A stretch of 64,000 bases of DNA from Flavobacterium swingsii (GCF_900111965.1 NZ_FOJT01000005.1:62001-126000), one strand, 5' to 3'; positions 35,902 through 46,548 are shown, counted from the first letter of the stretch. Translations and numbers: made by a program. The notes: generated from the letters alone by a model not told the origin.

Positions 35902-37020
35902 ATGTTAAGAGTAGGAATAACTGGACAACAAGGTTTTGTAGGAACTCATTTGTTTAATACATTAGGTCTGAATCAAAAAGAATTTGAACGAGTAATTTTT
36001 CATAAAAATTTCTTTAATAACAATGTGCTTTTAGATCAATTTGTATCTCAATGTGATGTTATTGTTCATTTAGCAGCGATGAATAGACATGCTGATCCGC
36101 AAGTGATTTATGATACTAATATTAATTTAGTTCATCAGCTTATTCATTCATTAGAAAGAACTAAAAGTAAAGTACATGTTATTATGTCTTCTTCTTCACA
36201 AGAAGAAAAAGACAATTTGTACGGAAAATCAAAAAAAGAAGGGCGAGAATTACTTTCAAACTGGGCGCTTAATTCAGGAGCTGTTTTTACAGGATTAGTA
36301 ATTCCTAATGTTTTTGGACCATTCGGGTTGCCGTTTTATAATTCAGTTGTAGCTACTTTTTCGCATCAATTAACTAATAATGAAGTTCCTAAAATTCAAG
36401 TAGATGGTGATTTAAAACTAATTTATGTAGATGAGCTAGTTTCAGCCATCATTACTAAGATAAGAGAAAAAAAACAAGAGCCACTCGTATTATTAAATCA
36501 TACTGCCGAAGCTAAAGTTTCTGAAATTTTATCTTTGTTGGAAAACTATAAATCAAAATATCAGGATAGTGGAGAAATTCCAGTTATAAATAATACTTTC
36601 GAATTAAATTTATTCAATACATTCAGATGTTATATGAATATAGAAAAACATTTTCCAGTAAAATACACACAACATACAGATGACAGGGGAAGTTTTGTTG
36701 AAATTATTAGATTAGGCATAGGAGGTCAAGTCTCTTTCTCGACCACTTTTCCAGAAATTACAAGAGGTAATCATTTTCATACTAGAAAAATAGAAAGGTT
36801 TTCAGTCATAAAAGGTAAAGCCTTGATACAATTACGAAAAATAGGAACCCAAGAAGTTTTAGACTTCTATCTAGACGGTGATAGTCCAGCCTATGTTGAT
36901 ATGCCAATTTGGTATACCCATAATATAAAAAATGTAGGTGATGAGGTTTTATACACCAACTTTTGGATTAATGAAACTTACAATCCTAACGATCCAGATA
37001 CTTATTTCGAAAATGTTTAA
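35902..37020 (+). CDS. capF: Bifunctional epimerase-reductase with cupin domain, CapF/FnlB type
   Basis: Second enzyme of UDP-L-FucNAc synthesis. The 372-residue product has two parts. An N-terminal SDR domain carries VGITGQQGFVGTHLF, IVHLAAMNRHADP and LYGKSKKEG (YxxxK). A C-terminal cupin domain from about residue 245 carries TDDRGSFVEIIR, the metal-binding GNHFHTRKIERF, and PIWYTHNIKN. This architecture and length match CapF of Staphylococcus aureus capsule loci. Confidence 0.93.
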   Translation: MLRVGITGQQGFVGTHLFNTLGLNQKEFERVIFHKNFFNNNVLLDQFVSQCDVIVHLAAMNRHADPQVIYDTNINLVHQLIHSLERTKSKVHVIMSSSSQEEKDNLYGKSKKEGRELLSNWALNSGAVFTGLVIPNVFGPFGLPFYNSVVATFSHQLTNNEVPKIQVDGDLKLIYVDELVSAIITKIREKKQEPLVLLNHTAEAKVSEILSLLENYKSKYQDSGEIPVINNTFELNLFNTFRCYMNIEKHFPVKYTQHTDDRGSFVEIIRLGIGGQVSFSTTFPEITRGNHFHTRKIERFSVIKGKALIQLRKIGTQEVLDFYLDGDSPAYVDMPIWYTHNIKNVGDEVLYTNFWINETYNPNDPDTYFENV

Positions 37021-37028
37021 TTGATTTT

Positions 37029-38174
37029 ATGATGATGAAAAAGTTAAAAGTAATGACAGTAGTTGGGACACGTCCCGAAATTATAAGACTCTCAAGAGTT
37101 ATGGCTGCTTTAGATGCTTCGGAAGCAATTGAACATATTATTGTGCATACGGGTCAAAATTATGATTATGAACTTAATCAAATATTTTTCGATGACTTAC
37201 AAATTAGAAAACCTGACTTTTTTTTAAACGCTGCTGGTGATAGCGCCATGGAAACAATTGGACAAATTTTAATAAAAATTGATCCATTATTAATTTCTGA
37301 AAATCCAGATGCTTTTTTAGTTTTAGGAGATACTAATAGCTGTTTATGCGCTATTCCAGCTAAAAAAAGACAAATACCAGTATTTCATATGGAAGCTGGA
37401 AATCGTTGTTTTGATCAAAGAGTTCCAGAAGAAACCAATAGGAAAATTGTAGATCATACAGCTGATATCAATTTAACATACAGTGATATAGCAAGAGAGT
37501 ATTTATTGAGAGAAGGCCTGCCTGCCGATAGAATAATAAAAACAGGCTCGCCTATGTTTGAGGTTTTAACACACTATTTACCATCAATAAAATCATCAAC
37601 TATACTTCAAGATTTAGGGCTACAAAAAGAAAAATATTTTGTGGTTTCGGCACACCGAGAAGAAAATATTAGTTCAGATAGGAATTTTTTCAATTTAATG
37701 AAAAGCTTAAATTCCATTGCTGAGAAATTCAATTATCCAATTATTGTAAGTACACATCCTCGCACAAGAAATAGAATTGAAAAGGAAAAAATTGAAATGA
37801 ATTCGCATATTCAATTTCTTAAGCCAATGGGGTTTAATGATTATAATGCATTGCAAATGAATTCTTTTGCTGTGTTGTCTGATAGTGGAACCATTTCAGA
37901 AGAGTCTTCTATTTTAAATTTTAGAGCTTTAAATATTAGAGAAGCACATGAAAGACCTGAAGCTATGGAAGAAGCATCAGTAATGATGGTTGGTCTTTCT
38001 GTGGATAGAATTATGCAGGGACTTACACAACTTCAATATCAAAAAATAGGAAGCGAACGAAATCTTCGTTATGTAGCCGATTATTCTATGCCAAATGTTT
38101 CAGAGAAAATGGTTCGCATACTTTTAAGTTATACAGACTATATTAAACAGAATGTCTGGAAACAATATATTTAG
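37029..38174 (+). CDS. capG: Non-hydrolysing UDP-HexNAc 2-epimerase, CapG/FnlC/WecB type
   Basis: Third enzyme of UDP-L-FucNAc synthesis in this context. The 381-residue product has VVGTRPEIIRLSRVM, HTGQNYDYELNQIFF, LGDTNSCLCAIPAKK, HMEAGNRCFDQRVPEETNRK, and SDSGTISEESSILNF, all characteristic of the WecB superfamily. Three ATGs lie in a row at 37029, 37032 and 37035; any may be used, since homologues usually begin near the last. A plain UDP-GlcNAc 2-epimerase is the alternative. Confidence 0.9.
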   Translation: MMMKKLKVMTVVGTRPEIIRLSRVMAALDASEAIEHIIVHTGQNYDYELNQIFFDDLQIRKPDFFLNAAGDSAMETIGQILIKIDPLLISENPDAFLVLGDTNSCLCAIPAKKRQIPVFHMEAGNRCFDQRVPEETNRKIVDHTADINLTYSDIAREYLLREGLPADRIIKTGSPMFEVLTHYLPSIKSSTILQDLGLQKEKYFVVSAHREENISSDRNFFNLMKSLNSIAEKFNYPIIVSTHPRTRNRIEKEKIEMNSHIQFLKPMGFNDYNALQMNSFAVLSDSGTISEESSILNFRALNIREAHERPEAMEEASVMMVGLSVDRIMQGLTQLQYQKIGSERNLRYVADYSMPNVSEKMVRILLSYTDYIKQNVWKQYI

Positions 38175-38180
38175 TAGTAC

Positions 38181-39386
38181 ATGAAAGTTTTAATGATTAA
38201 TTCTGTTTCTGGATATGGAAGCACTGGAACAATTTGTGAAGACATTGCGTTTGTGCTTGAAAGGGAGGGGCATGAATGTTTCATAGCTTATGGTCAAGCG
38301 ACTACTAATTACAAAAAAGGCTTTAAAATTGGAACTAAGCTTGAAAATCACTTGCATAATTTAGGGTCAAGAATTTTTGGGAAGCAAGGTTATTTTACTA
38401 CAAATGGAACCAAAAAACTCTTAAATTATATAGATTCAATTCGTCCAGATGTTATTCACTTGCATAATTTACATGGTAATTATTTAAACTTACCACTTTT
38501 ATTTGCCTATCTAATAAAATACAACAAGCCTGTTGTGTGGACATTTCATGATTGTTGGGCTTTTACGGGTAAATGTGCCCATTATACTGATGTTGCTTGT
38601 TACAAGTGGCAATCTTTTTGTGACCATTGTCCGCAAACTGAAAAATACCCACCAAGTTTATTTTTAGACAGGTCAAAATCAATGTTTTTCGATAAAAAAC
38701 AGTGGTTTACAAGTATTGAAAATCTGAGCGTCATTACGGTTTCAGAATGGTTAGAAGGGCAGGTGAGACATTCATTTTTTAAAGAACGGACTATCAAAAC
38801 CATTTACAATTGGGTAGATACCGAAATTTTTAAATCTACTGATTCAAAAGATGTCATAAAAGGATATGGTTTAAATACAAATAAATTTACAGTACTTTTA
38901 GTGAGTGCCCATTGGAACGAGAATGATGTAAAATGGAAAGATTTATTAGCATTGTCGAAACTTGTTTCAAACGATGTACAATTAATTGTTGCTGGTTATG
39001 TTGAAAACAAGTCAAAATTACCTGAAAATGTTTTTCATATTAATTATATAAATAGTAAAATTAAGCTAGCGCAATTGTATAGTTTTTCAGATGTTTATGT
39101 ACATTTGTCCACTGAAGATACTTTCGGAAAAGTAATTGCAGAAGCGTTGAGTTGTGGTACTCCAGCTATTGTGTATGATTCTACTGCTTGCCCAGAAATA
39201 ATAGGAGAAGGCTGTGGTTATGTCGTTGAAAAACGTAATGTAAATCAAATAGCAAGTGCGATAAACACAATTAAGAAAAATTCAAAAACATTTTATTCAG
39301 CAAATTGCCGAAATTTTGTAGTTGAAAATTTTAATATATATTCAAATATCAATACAACTATTGATGTTTATAAAAGTTTGATTTAA
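38181..39386 (+). CDS. Glycosyltransferase, family 4 type (GT-B fold)
   Basis: The 401-residue product starts MKVLMINSVSGYGSTGTICE. It has the N-terminal donor/acceptor features HLHNLHGNYLNLPLLFAYLI and WTFHDCWAFTGKCAHY, and a C-terminal domain with VHLSTEDTFGKVIAEALSCGTPAIVY, which includes the E-x7-E nucleotide-sugar motif of GT4. It follows the FucNAc genes directly, so a FucNAc transferase role is plausible, but donor and acceptor are unknown. Confidence 0.88.
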   Translation: MKVLMINSVSGYGSTGTICEDIAFVLEREGHECFIAYGQATTNYKKGFKIGTKLENHLHNLGSRIFGKQGYFTTNGTKKLLNYIDSIRPDVIHLHNLHGNYLNLPLLFAYLIKYNKPVVWTFHDCWAFTGKCAHYTDVACYKWQSFCDHCPQTEKYPPSLFLDRSKSMFFDKKQWFTSIENLSVITVSEWLEGQVRHSFFKERTIKTIYNWVDTEIFKSTDSKDVIKGYGLNTNKFTVLLVSAHWNENDVKWKDLLALSKLVSNDVQLIVAGYVENKSKLPENVFHINYINSKIKLAQLYSFSDVYVHLSTEDTFGKVIAEALSCGTPAIVYDSTACPEIIGEGCGYVVEKRNVNQIASAINTIKKNSKTFYSANCRNFVVENFNIYSNINTTIDVYKSLI

Positions 39387-39390
39387 CGTT

Positions 39391-40527
39391 ATGATTGTTA
39401 ATTTAAGTGTGATTTTTTTAATCCTATTTTTTGGATTTGTTTTTTATAATATTCCTACTTTAGGTCTTGTAAATAGCTCTTCCAATAGAAAGAGATATAT
39501 AAGGATTATATGTTTTATTTTAATATTACAATCAGGGTTAAGAAACGTTGCTGTTGGAGAAGATACTTATACTTATTATTTAGCATTTAATGATATTAGT
39601 AGAACATCATGGGAAAATGTTAGGACTATTTTTTTTGATTATTTTAGATATGGAATAGGTAAAGATCCAGGGTTTATAGTTTTTCAAAAATTCTTTCAAA
39701 TTTTTTCAAATGATTTTCAAGTTTTTTTATTTTTTGTGGCCTTTCTGTTTTTTACTGCTTTTGGAAGGTTTTTGTATAAAAATACATCAAAAATAAGTGA
39801 TTTAATTATTGCTTTTTTTATGTATAGTATTATGTTTTATACATTTTATTCTTATACAGGAATAAGGCAAACAATAGCAACAGCAATACTTTTGTTAGGG
39901 TATGAATTCTTAAAAAAGAAAAGGATGATACTCTATTTTTTGGTTATTTTGTTAGCTTCATTTTTTCATAAATCTGCATTGATTTTTATTTTATTTTATT
40001 TTTTATCTTATATAAAGAATGCAAAAATTCTTACATGGAGTGTCTTGTTGTTATTCCCAATATTGCTATTTTTTAGCGATACTTTATCTACTTATTTTAT
40101 TGCAGCGACAAATTCTTATAGTGAGTATGAGGCTACTGAAAAATATAGGCCAATTACTTTTATTGTACTTATGCTGGTTTTAACTTTTGTTGGAGCCTTA
40201 AATTACGACAGAATAATTAAAATAAACCCTGATGCGAGGCTTTATTTTATAGCCTTTTCAATAGCAATATTCTTTATGGCATTTGTGCTTCAAATTCATG
40301 GTTATATGAGAGTAGTACAATATTTTTCTTTTTTTATGGTTTTATTTATTCCAGAAATTTTAAAATCATTTGAAAGATTTTCTAAAAAAATAAAAAATGA
40401 AGTAACTATTCTAACTATGATAGTTCTAATTTCATTATTTTTGAAAGCTAATTTTACGCAGGAAGTTCGGTACGGATTTTTTTGGGAAGAAATGCGTTTG
40501 CCTAATCATTATTTTGTTCCAGATTAA
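39391..40527 (+). CDS. wzy: EpsG-like membrane polymerase (Wzy-type)
   Basis: Likely joins lipid-linked repeat units in the periplasm. The 378-residue product has about ten membrane segments and is Phe/Ile-rich. The EpsG-type block RNVAVGEDTYTYYLAFNDI lies near residue 50, and YTGIRQTIATAILLLGYEFL near 150. Wzy proteins vary greatly, so the call rests on topology, EpsG-like motifs and the neighbouring flippase. It overlaps the next gene by one base (TAATG). Confidence 0.85.
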   Translation: MIVNLSVIFLILFFGFVFYNIPTLGLVNSSSNRKRYIRIICFILILQSGLRNVAVGEDTYTYYLAFNDISRTSWENVRTIFFDYFRYGIGKDPGFIVFQKFFQIFSNDFQVFLFFVAFLFFTAFGRFLYKNTSKISDLIIAFFMYSIMFYTFYSYTGIRQTIATAILLLGYEFLKKKRMILYFLVILLASFFHKSALIFILFYFLSYIKNAKILTWSVLLLFPILLFFSDTLSTYFIAATNSYSEYEATEKYRPITFIVLMLVLTFVGALNYDRIIKINPDARLYFIAFSIAIFFMAFVLQIHGYMRVVQYFSFFMVLFIPEILKSFERFSKKIKNEVTILTMIVLISLFLKANFTQEVRYGFFWEEMRLPNHYFVPD

Positions 40528-41663
40528 TGCAAAAAAACATTAAATATATTGGTTTTTACAATCTGTCAGAACTGCAATACGATCGTATTGGAGCTCAGGC
40601 GGCTATAAATAAAATGAATTATATTGCCCAAGCAATGATTGAATTAGGGTGTAGTGTTAAAATCATTTCTCCTTCTTGGATTGCAGACTCTTCTAATAAC
40701 GCGCCGTTTATTGCTTCAAAAACAATTTCAAAAGCAGAAAAAAAAACAATTGTATTTGCGCCAAGTATAGGTACTTCTAATAAATTTTCAAGGACTATAA
40801 AAATATTAATTACTTTAATTTGGCTGTTTTTTTATTTAATATCAAATACAAAAAAAGGAGAAAAAGTTATCATGTATCATTCTCCATGGTTAGTTTTTCC
40901 AGTGCTATTTGCCAAAAAAATAAAAGGATTTCATCTAGTTCTCGAAGTTGAGGAAATATATAGTGATGTTGGTTCATTGCATCCTTATTTTGATCGTTTA
41001 GAACAAAAAATATTTAAAAAAGCAGACTCTTTCTTATTTTCTACGGAATTGTTAGCCGAAAAATTAGCGAATGAAAGACCCTATGTTATTATTTACGGAA
41101 ATTATTCTGTTTTTGAAGATGATGAATTAATAATAAGAACAGATAAAAAAATTCATTTGTTATATGCGGGAATTATTGATTTTGAAAAGGCAGGTGCATT
41201 TAATGCTATTGAAATAGCGCCCTATTTAAATGATAATTATCAAATTAATATTATTGGCTTTGGCGAAACGCAAAAACTTATAGAAAGAATAAAAATGATA
41301 AATGAGTTTTCTGATTGTAAAATTGTTTTTGATGGTCTTAAGACAAATAAAGAATACATTGATTACTGTAAGAAATGTGATATTGGATTAAGTACTCAAA
41401 AAATGAGCGGAGCCTATTTAGATACTTCTTTTCCTAGCAAAATTTTGTCTTATCTTGGAATGGGATTACCAGTTGTTTCATGTTACGTACCCTGTGTGGT
41501 TAAATCTGAAATTGCCGATTTAGTGACTTATTATAATGAGGATACGCCTGAGTCTATTGCCAACGCAGTACTTCATGTTTCTGAAATAAATAGAGAAGCT
41601 CTAATTATTAGAATCAAAGAATTAGACTTTGATTTTAAGAAAAACTTAGAAGCTATATTATAA
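40527..41663 (+). CDS. Glycosyltransferase, probable GT-B fold
   Basis: The 378-residue product has an N-terminal domain with MYHSPWLVFPVLFAKK and a LVLEVEEIYSDVG segment. The C-terminal domain has HLLYAGIIDFEKAGAF, and a GT4-like SFPSKILSYLGMGLPVVSC donor-binding loop near residue 305. No signal peptide; cytosolic or membrane-associated. Substrate unknown. Its start overlaps the polymerase stop. Confidence 0.8.
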   Translation: MQKNIKYIGFYNLSELQYDRIGAQAAINKMNYIAQAMIELGCSVKIISPSWIADSSNNAPFIASKTISKAEKKTIVFAPSIGTSNKFSRTIKILITLIWLFFYLISNTKKGEKVIMYHSPWLVFPVLFAKKIKGFHLVLEVEEIYSDVGSLHPYFDRLEQKIFKKADSFLFSTELLAEKLANERPYVIIYGNYSVFEDDELIIRTDKKIHLLYAGIIDFEKAGAFNAIEIAPYLNDNYQINIIGFGETQKLIERIKMINEFSDCKIVFDGLKTNKEYIDYCKKCDIGLSTQKMSGAYLDTSFPSKILSYLGMGLPVVSCYVPCVVKSEIADLVTYYNEDTPESIANAVLHVSEINREALIIRIKELDFDFKKNLEAIL

Positions 41664-41692
41664 ATTATTATTGTCTTTGATTAATTAATATT

Positions 41693-42697
41693 ATGAGTGA
41701 ACCTTCCTTTAAAATAGATATACCAGTTTTAATACTTTTCTTTGCTAGACCAGAACCTTTGGCAAAAGTATTCGAACAGGTTAAAATTGCACGTCCTTCT
41801 AAACTTTATCTTTATCAAGATGGGCCAAGAGAAGGCCGTCAAGATGATGTTGAGAATATTAAAAAATGCAGGGAGATAGTTTCTCATATAGATTGGGATT
41901 GTCAAGTTTTTAAAATTTACCAAGATAAAAACTTTGGCTGTGATCCATCTGAATATATGGCTCAAAAATGGCTGTTTGAAAATGAAGTACATGGGATTGT
42001 TTTAGAAGATGATGATATACCTTCTCAAAGTTTTTTTCCTTATTGCAAAGAATTATTAGAGCGTTACGCTACTGATGAAAGAATAAATATGATTTGTGGG
42101 ATGAATCAAATGGAAGTTTATGACAAAACACCCCATAGTTATACTTTTTCAAAATCAGGTTCAATAACTGGTTGGGCTTCTTGGAGACGCGTTTTTAATA
42201 AGTGGGAAGAAGAATATGATTTCTTAAATGATAATTATGCCAAACACTGTATCCAGTCTGTTTTAGGAAAAAAAGCGTACTCTAATTTTTATAAAAACTG
42301 TCAAAATCATAAAGCAACAGGTAGAGCTCATTATGAGTCTATTTTTGGATCGGCAGCAATATTAAACTCGAGATTAAACATTGTTCCTAAATACAATTTG
42401 ATTTCTAATATTGGAATCGACTCAAATGCAACTCACGGAGCAACTTCTATGAAAATTTTGCCTAAAGGGATTAAGAAAATTTTCTATATGAAACCGCATG
42501 AATTAATATTTCCATTAAAACATCCTAAGTATGTTATTGAGGATGTAGAGTATAAAAAACGAATAGACAGAATTATGGGTAACGGGTACCCTTTGGTTAA
42601 TTTATACCGTCTTTTCGAATCTATTTCATATCGTGTTTTAGATGGCGATTTCAAGAGTATTATTAAAGGTTTAAAGAGAAGACTCTCTATCAAATAA
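41693..42697 (+). CDS. GT-A-like nucleotide-sugar transferase (HlpA-like)
   Basis: The 334-residue product begins VLILFFARPEPLAKVFEQV and contains KLYLYQDGPREGRQDD, then the acidic GIVLEDDDIPSQSFFPY near residue 104, which is a DxD-type metal motif. SGSITGWASWRRVFNKWEEE follows. The arrangement matches proteins often annotated hemolytic HlpA-like, which are GT-A glycosyltransferases by fold. Part of the repeat-unit assembly set. Confidence 0.8.
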   Translation: MSEPSFKIDIPVLILFFARPEPLAKVFEQVKIARPSKLYLYQDGPREGRQDDVENIKKCREIVSHIDWDCQVFKIYQDKNFGCDPSEYMAQKWLFENEVHGIVLEDDDIPSQSFFPYCKELLERYATDERINMICGMNQMEVYDKTPHSYTFSKSGSITGWASWRRVFNKWEEEYDFLNDNYAKHCIQSVLGKKAYSNFYKNCQNHKATGRAHYESIFGSAAILNSRLNIVPKYNLISNIGIDSNATHGATSMKILPKGIKKIFYMKPHELIFPLKHPKYVIEDVEYKKRIDRIMGNGYPLVNLYRLFESISYRVLDGDFKSIIKGLKRRLSIK

Positions 42698-42700
42698 TAT

Positions 42701-43699
42701 ATGAGTTATTCAGTTGAACGTACTAATAACATGTTGAATGTGGCTAAATTTTTGGCTATCATATCAGTTATTGTTGCCCATTCTAGAAGTACAAATTATA
42801 ACTATTTAAGTACAATTACCGAAAGATTAGGTACGCTAGGAGTCTTAACTTTTTTAATTATAGGGGGTTACTATTTTAATATTGATAAATATGGATTTGT
42901 TCCTTTTTTTAAAAACAAACTAAAAACCATAGTCATTCCATGGGTATTTACAGGAACAGTAATTTATCTAGTTGGATTGCATTTTGATTTAATCGATTGG
43001 TTATTATGGATTATAGGTTACAAAACATATTTGTATTACCTGACAGTTATCATGAGCTGTTTTTTAGTTTTAAGTGTTTTTAATAAAAAAAACCACCTCT
43101 ACTTTTTTGTTTTTTTAACGACGTTGTCAATTTTTCTAACAAGTTATGGTTATATAGATTTATTAGTTTTTAAATTAAGCAAAGGAACTATTGTTTTTTA
43201 TAATTATCTAAACATTTTCAATTGGTTAGGTGTTTTTTCTATAGGTGTTTTGTTGAAAAAAAATATGGCAGCTTTTTTATTTTTTTTAAATAAAAAAATG
43301 ATTTACATAATTGGATTGTATTTAATTTGTTTGATTGTTAGCGTTTATATTGAACCAGAATCGGGGGGGTATTTTTCTAAAATGACATTACCTATGGAAT
43401 TTATAGGGGTCGTGTGTCTGTTTTCTCTGTGTACACTACCCGTTTTTAATCATTTCATTTTTGCTAGAATTGCCGAATTGTCTTTTGGAATCTATTTGAC
43501 ACATTTTTTAATGTTTCCCATTAGAAAATACTTACCCACCTATTTTTTTATGGAATTTATCAATCCATTTATAATTTTATCACTTAATGTTGTCTTTTTG
43601 CTATTAGGCTTGAGAATTTCTAAATTAATAAACTTAGATGGTTTATATTGTACTTTATTAGGAATTAGGAATGTAAACAAAAAATCAAAAGCTTATTAA
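42701..43699 (+). CDS. Membrane acyltransferase, acyltransferase-3 type
   Basis: The 332-residue product has about ten membrane segments. Near the N-terminus it has NVAKFLAIISVIVAHSRSTN, with the active-site-like His, and later LSFGIYLTHFLMFPIRKYL. Members O-acetylate or otherwise acylate sugars at the membrane. It is 3 bases from the HlpA-like gene and 6 bases from wzx, so it probably decorates this polysaccharide. Confidence 0.82.
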   Translation: MSYSVERTNNMLNVAKFLAIISVIVAHSRSTNYNYLSTITERLGTLGVLTFLIIGGYYFNIDKYGFVPFFKNKLKTIVIPWVFTGTVIYLVGLHFDLIDWLLWIIGYKTYLYYLTVIMSCFLVLSVFNKKNHLYFFVFLTTLSIFLTSYGYIDLLVFKLSKGTIVFYNYLNIFNWLGVFSIGVLLKKNMAAFLFFLNKKMIYIIGLYLICLIVSVYIEPESGGYFSKMTLPMEFIGVVCLFSLCTLPVFNHFIFARIAELSFGIYLTHFLMFPIRKYLPTYFFMEFINPFIILSLNVVFLLLGLRISKLINLDGLYCTLLGIRNVNKKSKAY

Positions 43700-43705
43700 A
43701 CTTTA

Positions 43706-45232
43706 ATGGGAACTACAAATCAAATAAAGGCAGGTGCCTTAATTTCTTATTTTGCAATCACATTTAGTATTGTTGCAGGGATATTATATACTCCTTGGAT
43801 GATTAAAACAATAGGCAAATCAGATTATGGTTTGTATATTTTAGTTACTTCTTTTTTGTCATATTTTATTATGGATTTCGGTTTGGGTCAAACTATTGCA
43901 AGATATATTGCTAAATATAGAACAGAAAATAATCAAGAAAAAATCAATCAGCTACTTGGGTTAACAACTAAATTTTACTTATTTATTAATGCCTTGCTTT
44001 GTGTTGTTTTAATAATGCTGTATTTTTTGATTGCTAATATTTTTGTAGAACTAGAAGTTGCTGAAATAGAAAAGTTTAAAAAAGTTTATATTGTTGCGGG
44101 CGCTTTTAGCTTGTTTTCTTTTCCATTTCTAACACTCGATGGTGTTTTAATTGCTTACGAGCGTTTTATAGTCCTAAAATTATGTGATGCCATTAGTAAA
44201 ATTGGGATAGTTATTTTTATGGTTGTAGCCTTACTCTTAGGTTATCACTTATTTGCTTTAGTAGTTATCAATGCCGTTGTGGGATTGCTTATTATTATTG
44301 TAAAATGTGTCTATTTATTTAAATTTACACCAGTAAGTGTCAATTTAAAATACCATGACAAATCTGTATTAAAAGAATTACTCAAGTTTTCGTTTTGGGT
44401 TTTTATTATTGGTATTGCACAAAGATTGCTAATTAATATTGCACCAACAATTTTAGGTGTTTTCTCCGGGACAACACAAATAGCCCTTTTTTCTATTGGA
44501 ATTATTATTGAAGGATACACTTGGACATTTGCTCATGCTTTAAACGGCCTGTTTATGGCTAAAGTAACACAATTAGATACTCAAAAAAATAACCTCCATC
44601 AGGTTACTAATCTTATGATTAGAGTAGGTAGAGTACAATTATTTTTAATGGGATTATTGTTAATTGGATTAATTGTTTTAGGAAAAGACTTTATTATATT
44701 GTGGATGGGTGATGATTTTAAAACCTCATATTATGTAGCAATTTTATTAATCTTACCAGGATTCGTGACCTTAACCCAAGAAATTGGTTATACCTATTTA
44801 TTTGTTATAAATGAATTAAAGTATAGAGCTATTATGTTTGTTTTTGCTTCGGTATTAAGTGTCTTGATATCATTTGTTTTGGCTCCAGAATACGGTGCTG
44901 TTGGTTGTGCAATCGGGATATTTACGGCTACAATGTTATGTCATGTTCTTGGAATGAATTATGTTTATTGGAAAGTAATTAAACTGGAAATCCCCAGATT
45001 TTTTAAAGAATGCTATTTGAGTATGGTTTTGCCAATAGTAGTTACATTACTTGTAGGCATAACGGTAAACTATTTTATATCACAAATAAGTATATTAATA
45101 TTTATTATGAAAGTAATAATAATTAGTTTTATTTATTTAATCATGATGTGGTTCTTTGGACTTAAAACGGATGAAAAATTGTTGTTTCAAAATGGAATAA
45201 CTAAATTGCTGCAAAAACTAAAATTAGTATGA
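43706..45232 (+). CDS. wzx: Oligosaccharide flippase Wzx
   Basis: Translocates the lipid-linked repeat unit across the inner membrane. The 508-residue product has about 12-14 hydrophobic segments. It starts QIKAGALISYFAITFSIVAG, with YTPWMIKTIGKSDYGLYILV at about residue 28, a typical polysaccharide-transporter N-terminus. It overlaps the next gene by four bases (ATGA), indicating translational coupling. Confidence 0.92.
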   Translation: MGTTNQIKAGALISYFAITFSIVAGILYTPWMIKTIGKSDYGLYILVTSFLSYFIMDFGLGQTIARYIAKYRTENNQEKINQLLGLTTKFYLFINALLCVVLIMLYFLIANIFVELEVAEIEKFKKVYIVAGAFSLFSFPFLTLDGVLIAYERFIVLKLCDAISKIGIVIFMVVALLLGYHLFALVVINAVVGLLIIIVKCVYLFKFTPVSVNLKYHDKSVLKELLKFSFWVFIIGIAQRLLINIAPTILGVFSGTTQIALFSIGIIIEGYTWTFAHALNGLFMAKVTQLDTQKNNLHQVTNLMIRVGRVQLFLMGLLLIGLIVLGKDFIILWMGDDFKTSYYVAILLILPGFVTLTQEIGYTYLFVINELKYRAIMFVFASVLSVLISFVLAPEYGAVGCAIGIFTATMLCHVLGMNYVYWKVIKLEIPRFFKECYLSMVLPIVVTLLVGITVNYFISQISILIFIMKVIIISFIYLIMMWFFGLKTDEKLLFQNGITKLLQKLKLV

Positions 45233-46548
45233 AGCCTAAAGTTTTAGTAATAAGCCGAGATTCTTGGAATGATACAAACAATAGTGGAAACACCTTGTCC
45301 AATCTATTTCAATGCTGGGAATCTGATAAAATCGCTAATTTATATTTTAGAGACGAAATTCCTAACAACAAAGTTTGTACTCAATATTTTAAAATTTCTG
45401 AAAGCCTACTTGTTAGAAAAATTTTACGAAAAACAAAAGTAGCTGGTTTAAAGTTTGAAAAAAGATTGGATGAAACAAGAGAAGTTGACAATGAAATAGA
45501 ATACCAGAAAACAGAAAAAAAACTATACGATTTTTTTAGAAATAATAGATGGCATATTTTTTTGTGGGCAAGAGAGTTGTTATGGTTTATAGGAAAATGG
45601 AAGAGCAAAGAATTAGATAATTTTTTAGAAGAATTTAGTCCAGATATTATATACTCTCCATCGTATGACTCTTTCTATATGCACTCTGTTCTGTATTATG
45701 TTCAAAAAAAAACCAAGGCAAAAGTCGTTTATTTTCATTGTGATGATTTAGTTACTTATAGGCAATATTCACTATCTCCATGGTATTGGGTTAATAGATT
45801 TGTCCTTCGAAAATATATGAATAAAAGTATAAAAATGGCCGATTTAAATTATTGTATAATAGATGAGCAAGCTAGAGTATACAGTACAATTTATCGTTCA
45901 GAATTTAAATTATTATATAAAACGGGAAGTTTTAGAGTTTATCCATCCGTAAAAAAAACAATCTTGCCAATCAATATTGTTTTTACAGGAAACATAATTT
46001 ATGGGAGAATAAACAGTATTCTTATGTTATCGGAAGTATTGTCAATTATAAATAGAGATGAACAAAAAATTAAATTACAAATTTATACTGCTAATTTAAT
46101 AAAAGATAATATCAAAGTGAAATTAGAAAATAATAAAGCGGTGGAGCTTATGGGTAAAGTACCTTATGAAGAAATACCTAAAATTTTATCAAATAGCGAT
46201 ATTTTACTGCATGTAGAATCATTTGAAAAGGAACAAATGTTAGCTACATCATTATCTTTCTCCACTAAATTGGTTGATTATTTTGAAGCTGCAAAACCTA
46301 TTTTAGCTATTGGTTGGGAACATTCGGCGTCAATAAATTATCTTAAAGAGAATGAAATAGGTATAACGGTTTCTAACAAAGAGCAGTTGCATTCGGAATT
46401 ATTAAAACTAATTGACAATACAAATTCATTAGAAGAATATGCTAAAAAAGTATGGGATTTTGGTAATTTAAACCATAATAAAAATAATGTATTAAAGAAT
46501 TTTGAATCAGATTTGATTTACTTGTTAGACAAAAAGGATTATGCGTAA
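45229..46548 (+). CDS. Glycosyltransferase, probable GT-B fold
   Basis: The 439-residue product opens KVLVISRDSWNDTNNSGNTL. Its C-terminal half resembles GT4 proteins: NIVFTGNIIYGRINSILM, then VELMGKVPYEEIPKILSNSD, with SFSTKLVDYFEAAKPILAIG as donor loop. Substrate is unknown. It overlaps both neighbours, by four bases on the left and eight on the right. Confidence 0.8.
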   Translation: MKPKVLVISRDSWNDTNNSGNTLSNLFQCWESDKIANLYFRDEIPNNKVCTQYFKISESLLVRKILRKTKVAGLKFEKRLDETREVDNEIEYQKTEKKLYDFFRNNRWHIFLWARELLWFIGKWKSKELDNFLEEFSPDIIYSPSYDSFYMHSVLYYVQKKTKAKVVYFHCDDLVTYRQYSLSPWYWVNRFVLRKYMNKSIKMADLNYCIIDEQARVYSTIYRSEFKLLYKTGSFRVYPSVKKTILPINIVFTGNIIYGRINSILMLSEVLSIINRDEQKIKLQIYTANLIKDNIKVKLENNKAVELMGKVPYEEIPKILSNSDILLHVESFEKEQMLATSLSFSTKLVDYFEAAKPILAIGWEHSASINYLKENEIGITVSNKEQLHSELLKLIDNTNSLEEYAKKVWDFGNLNHNKNNVLKNFESDLIYLLDKKDYA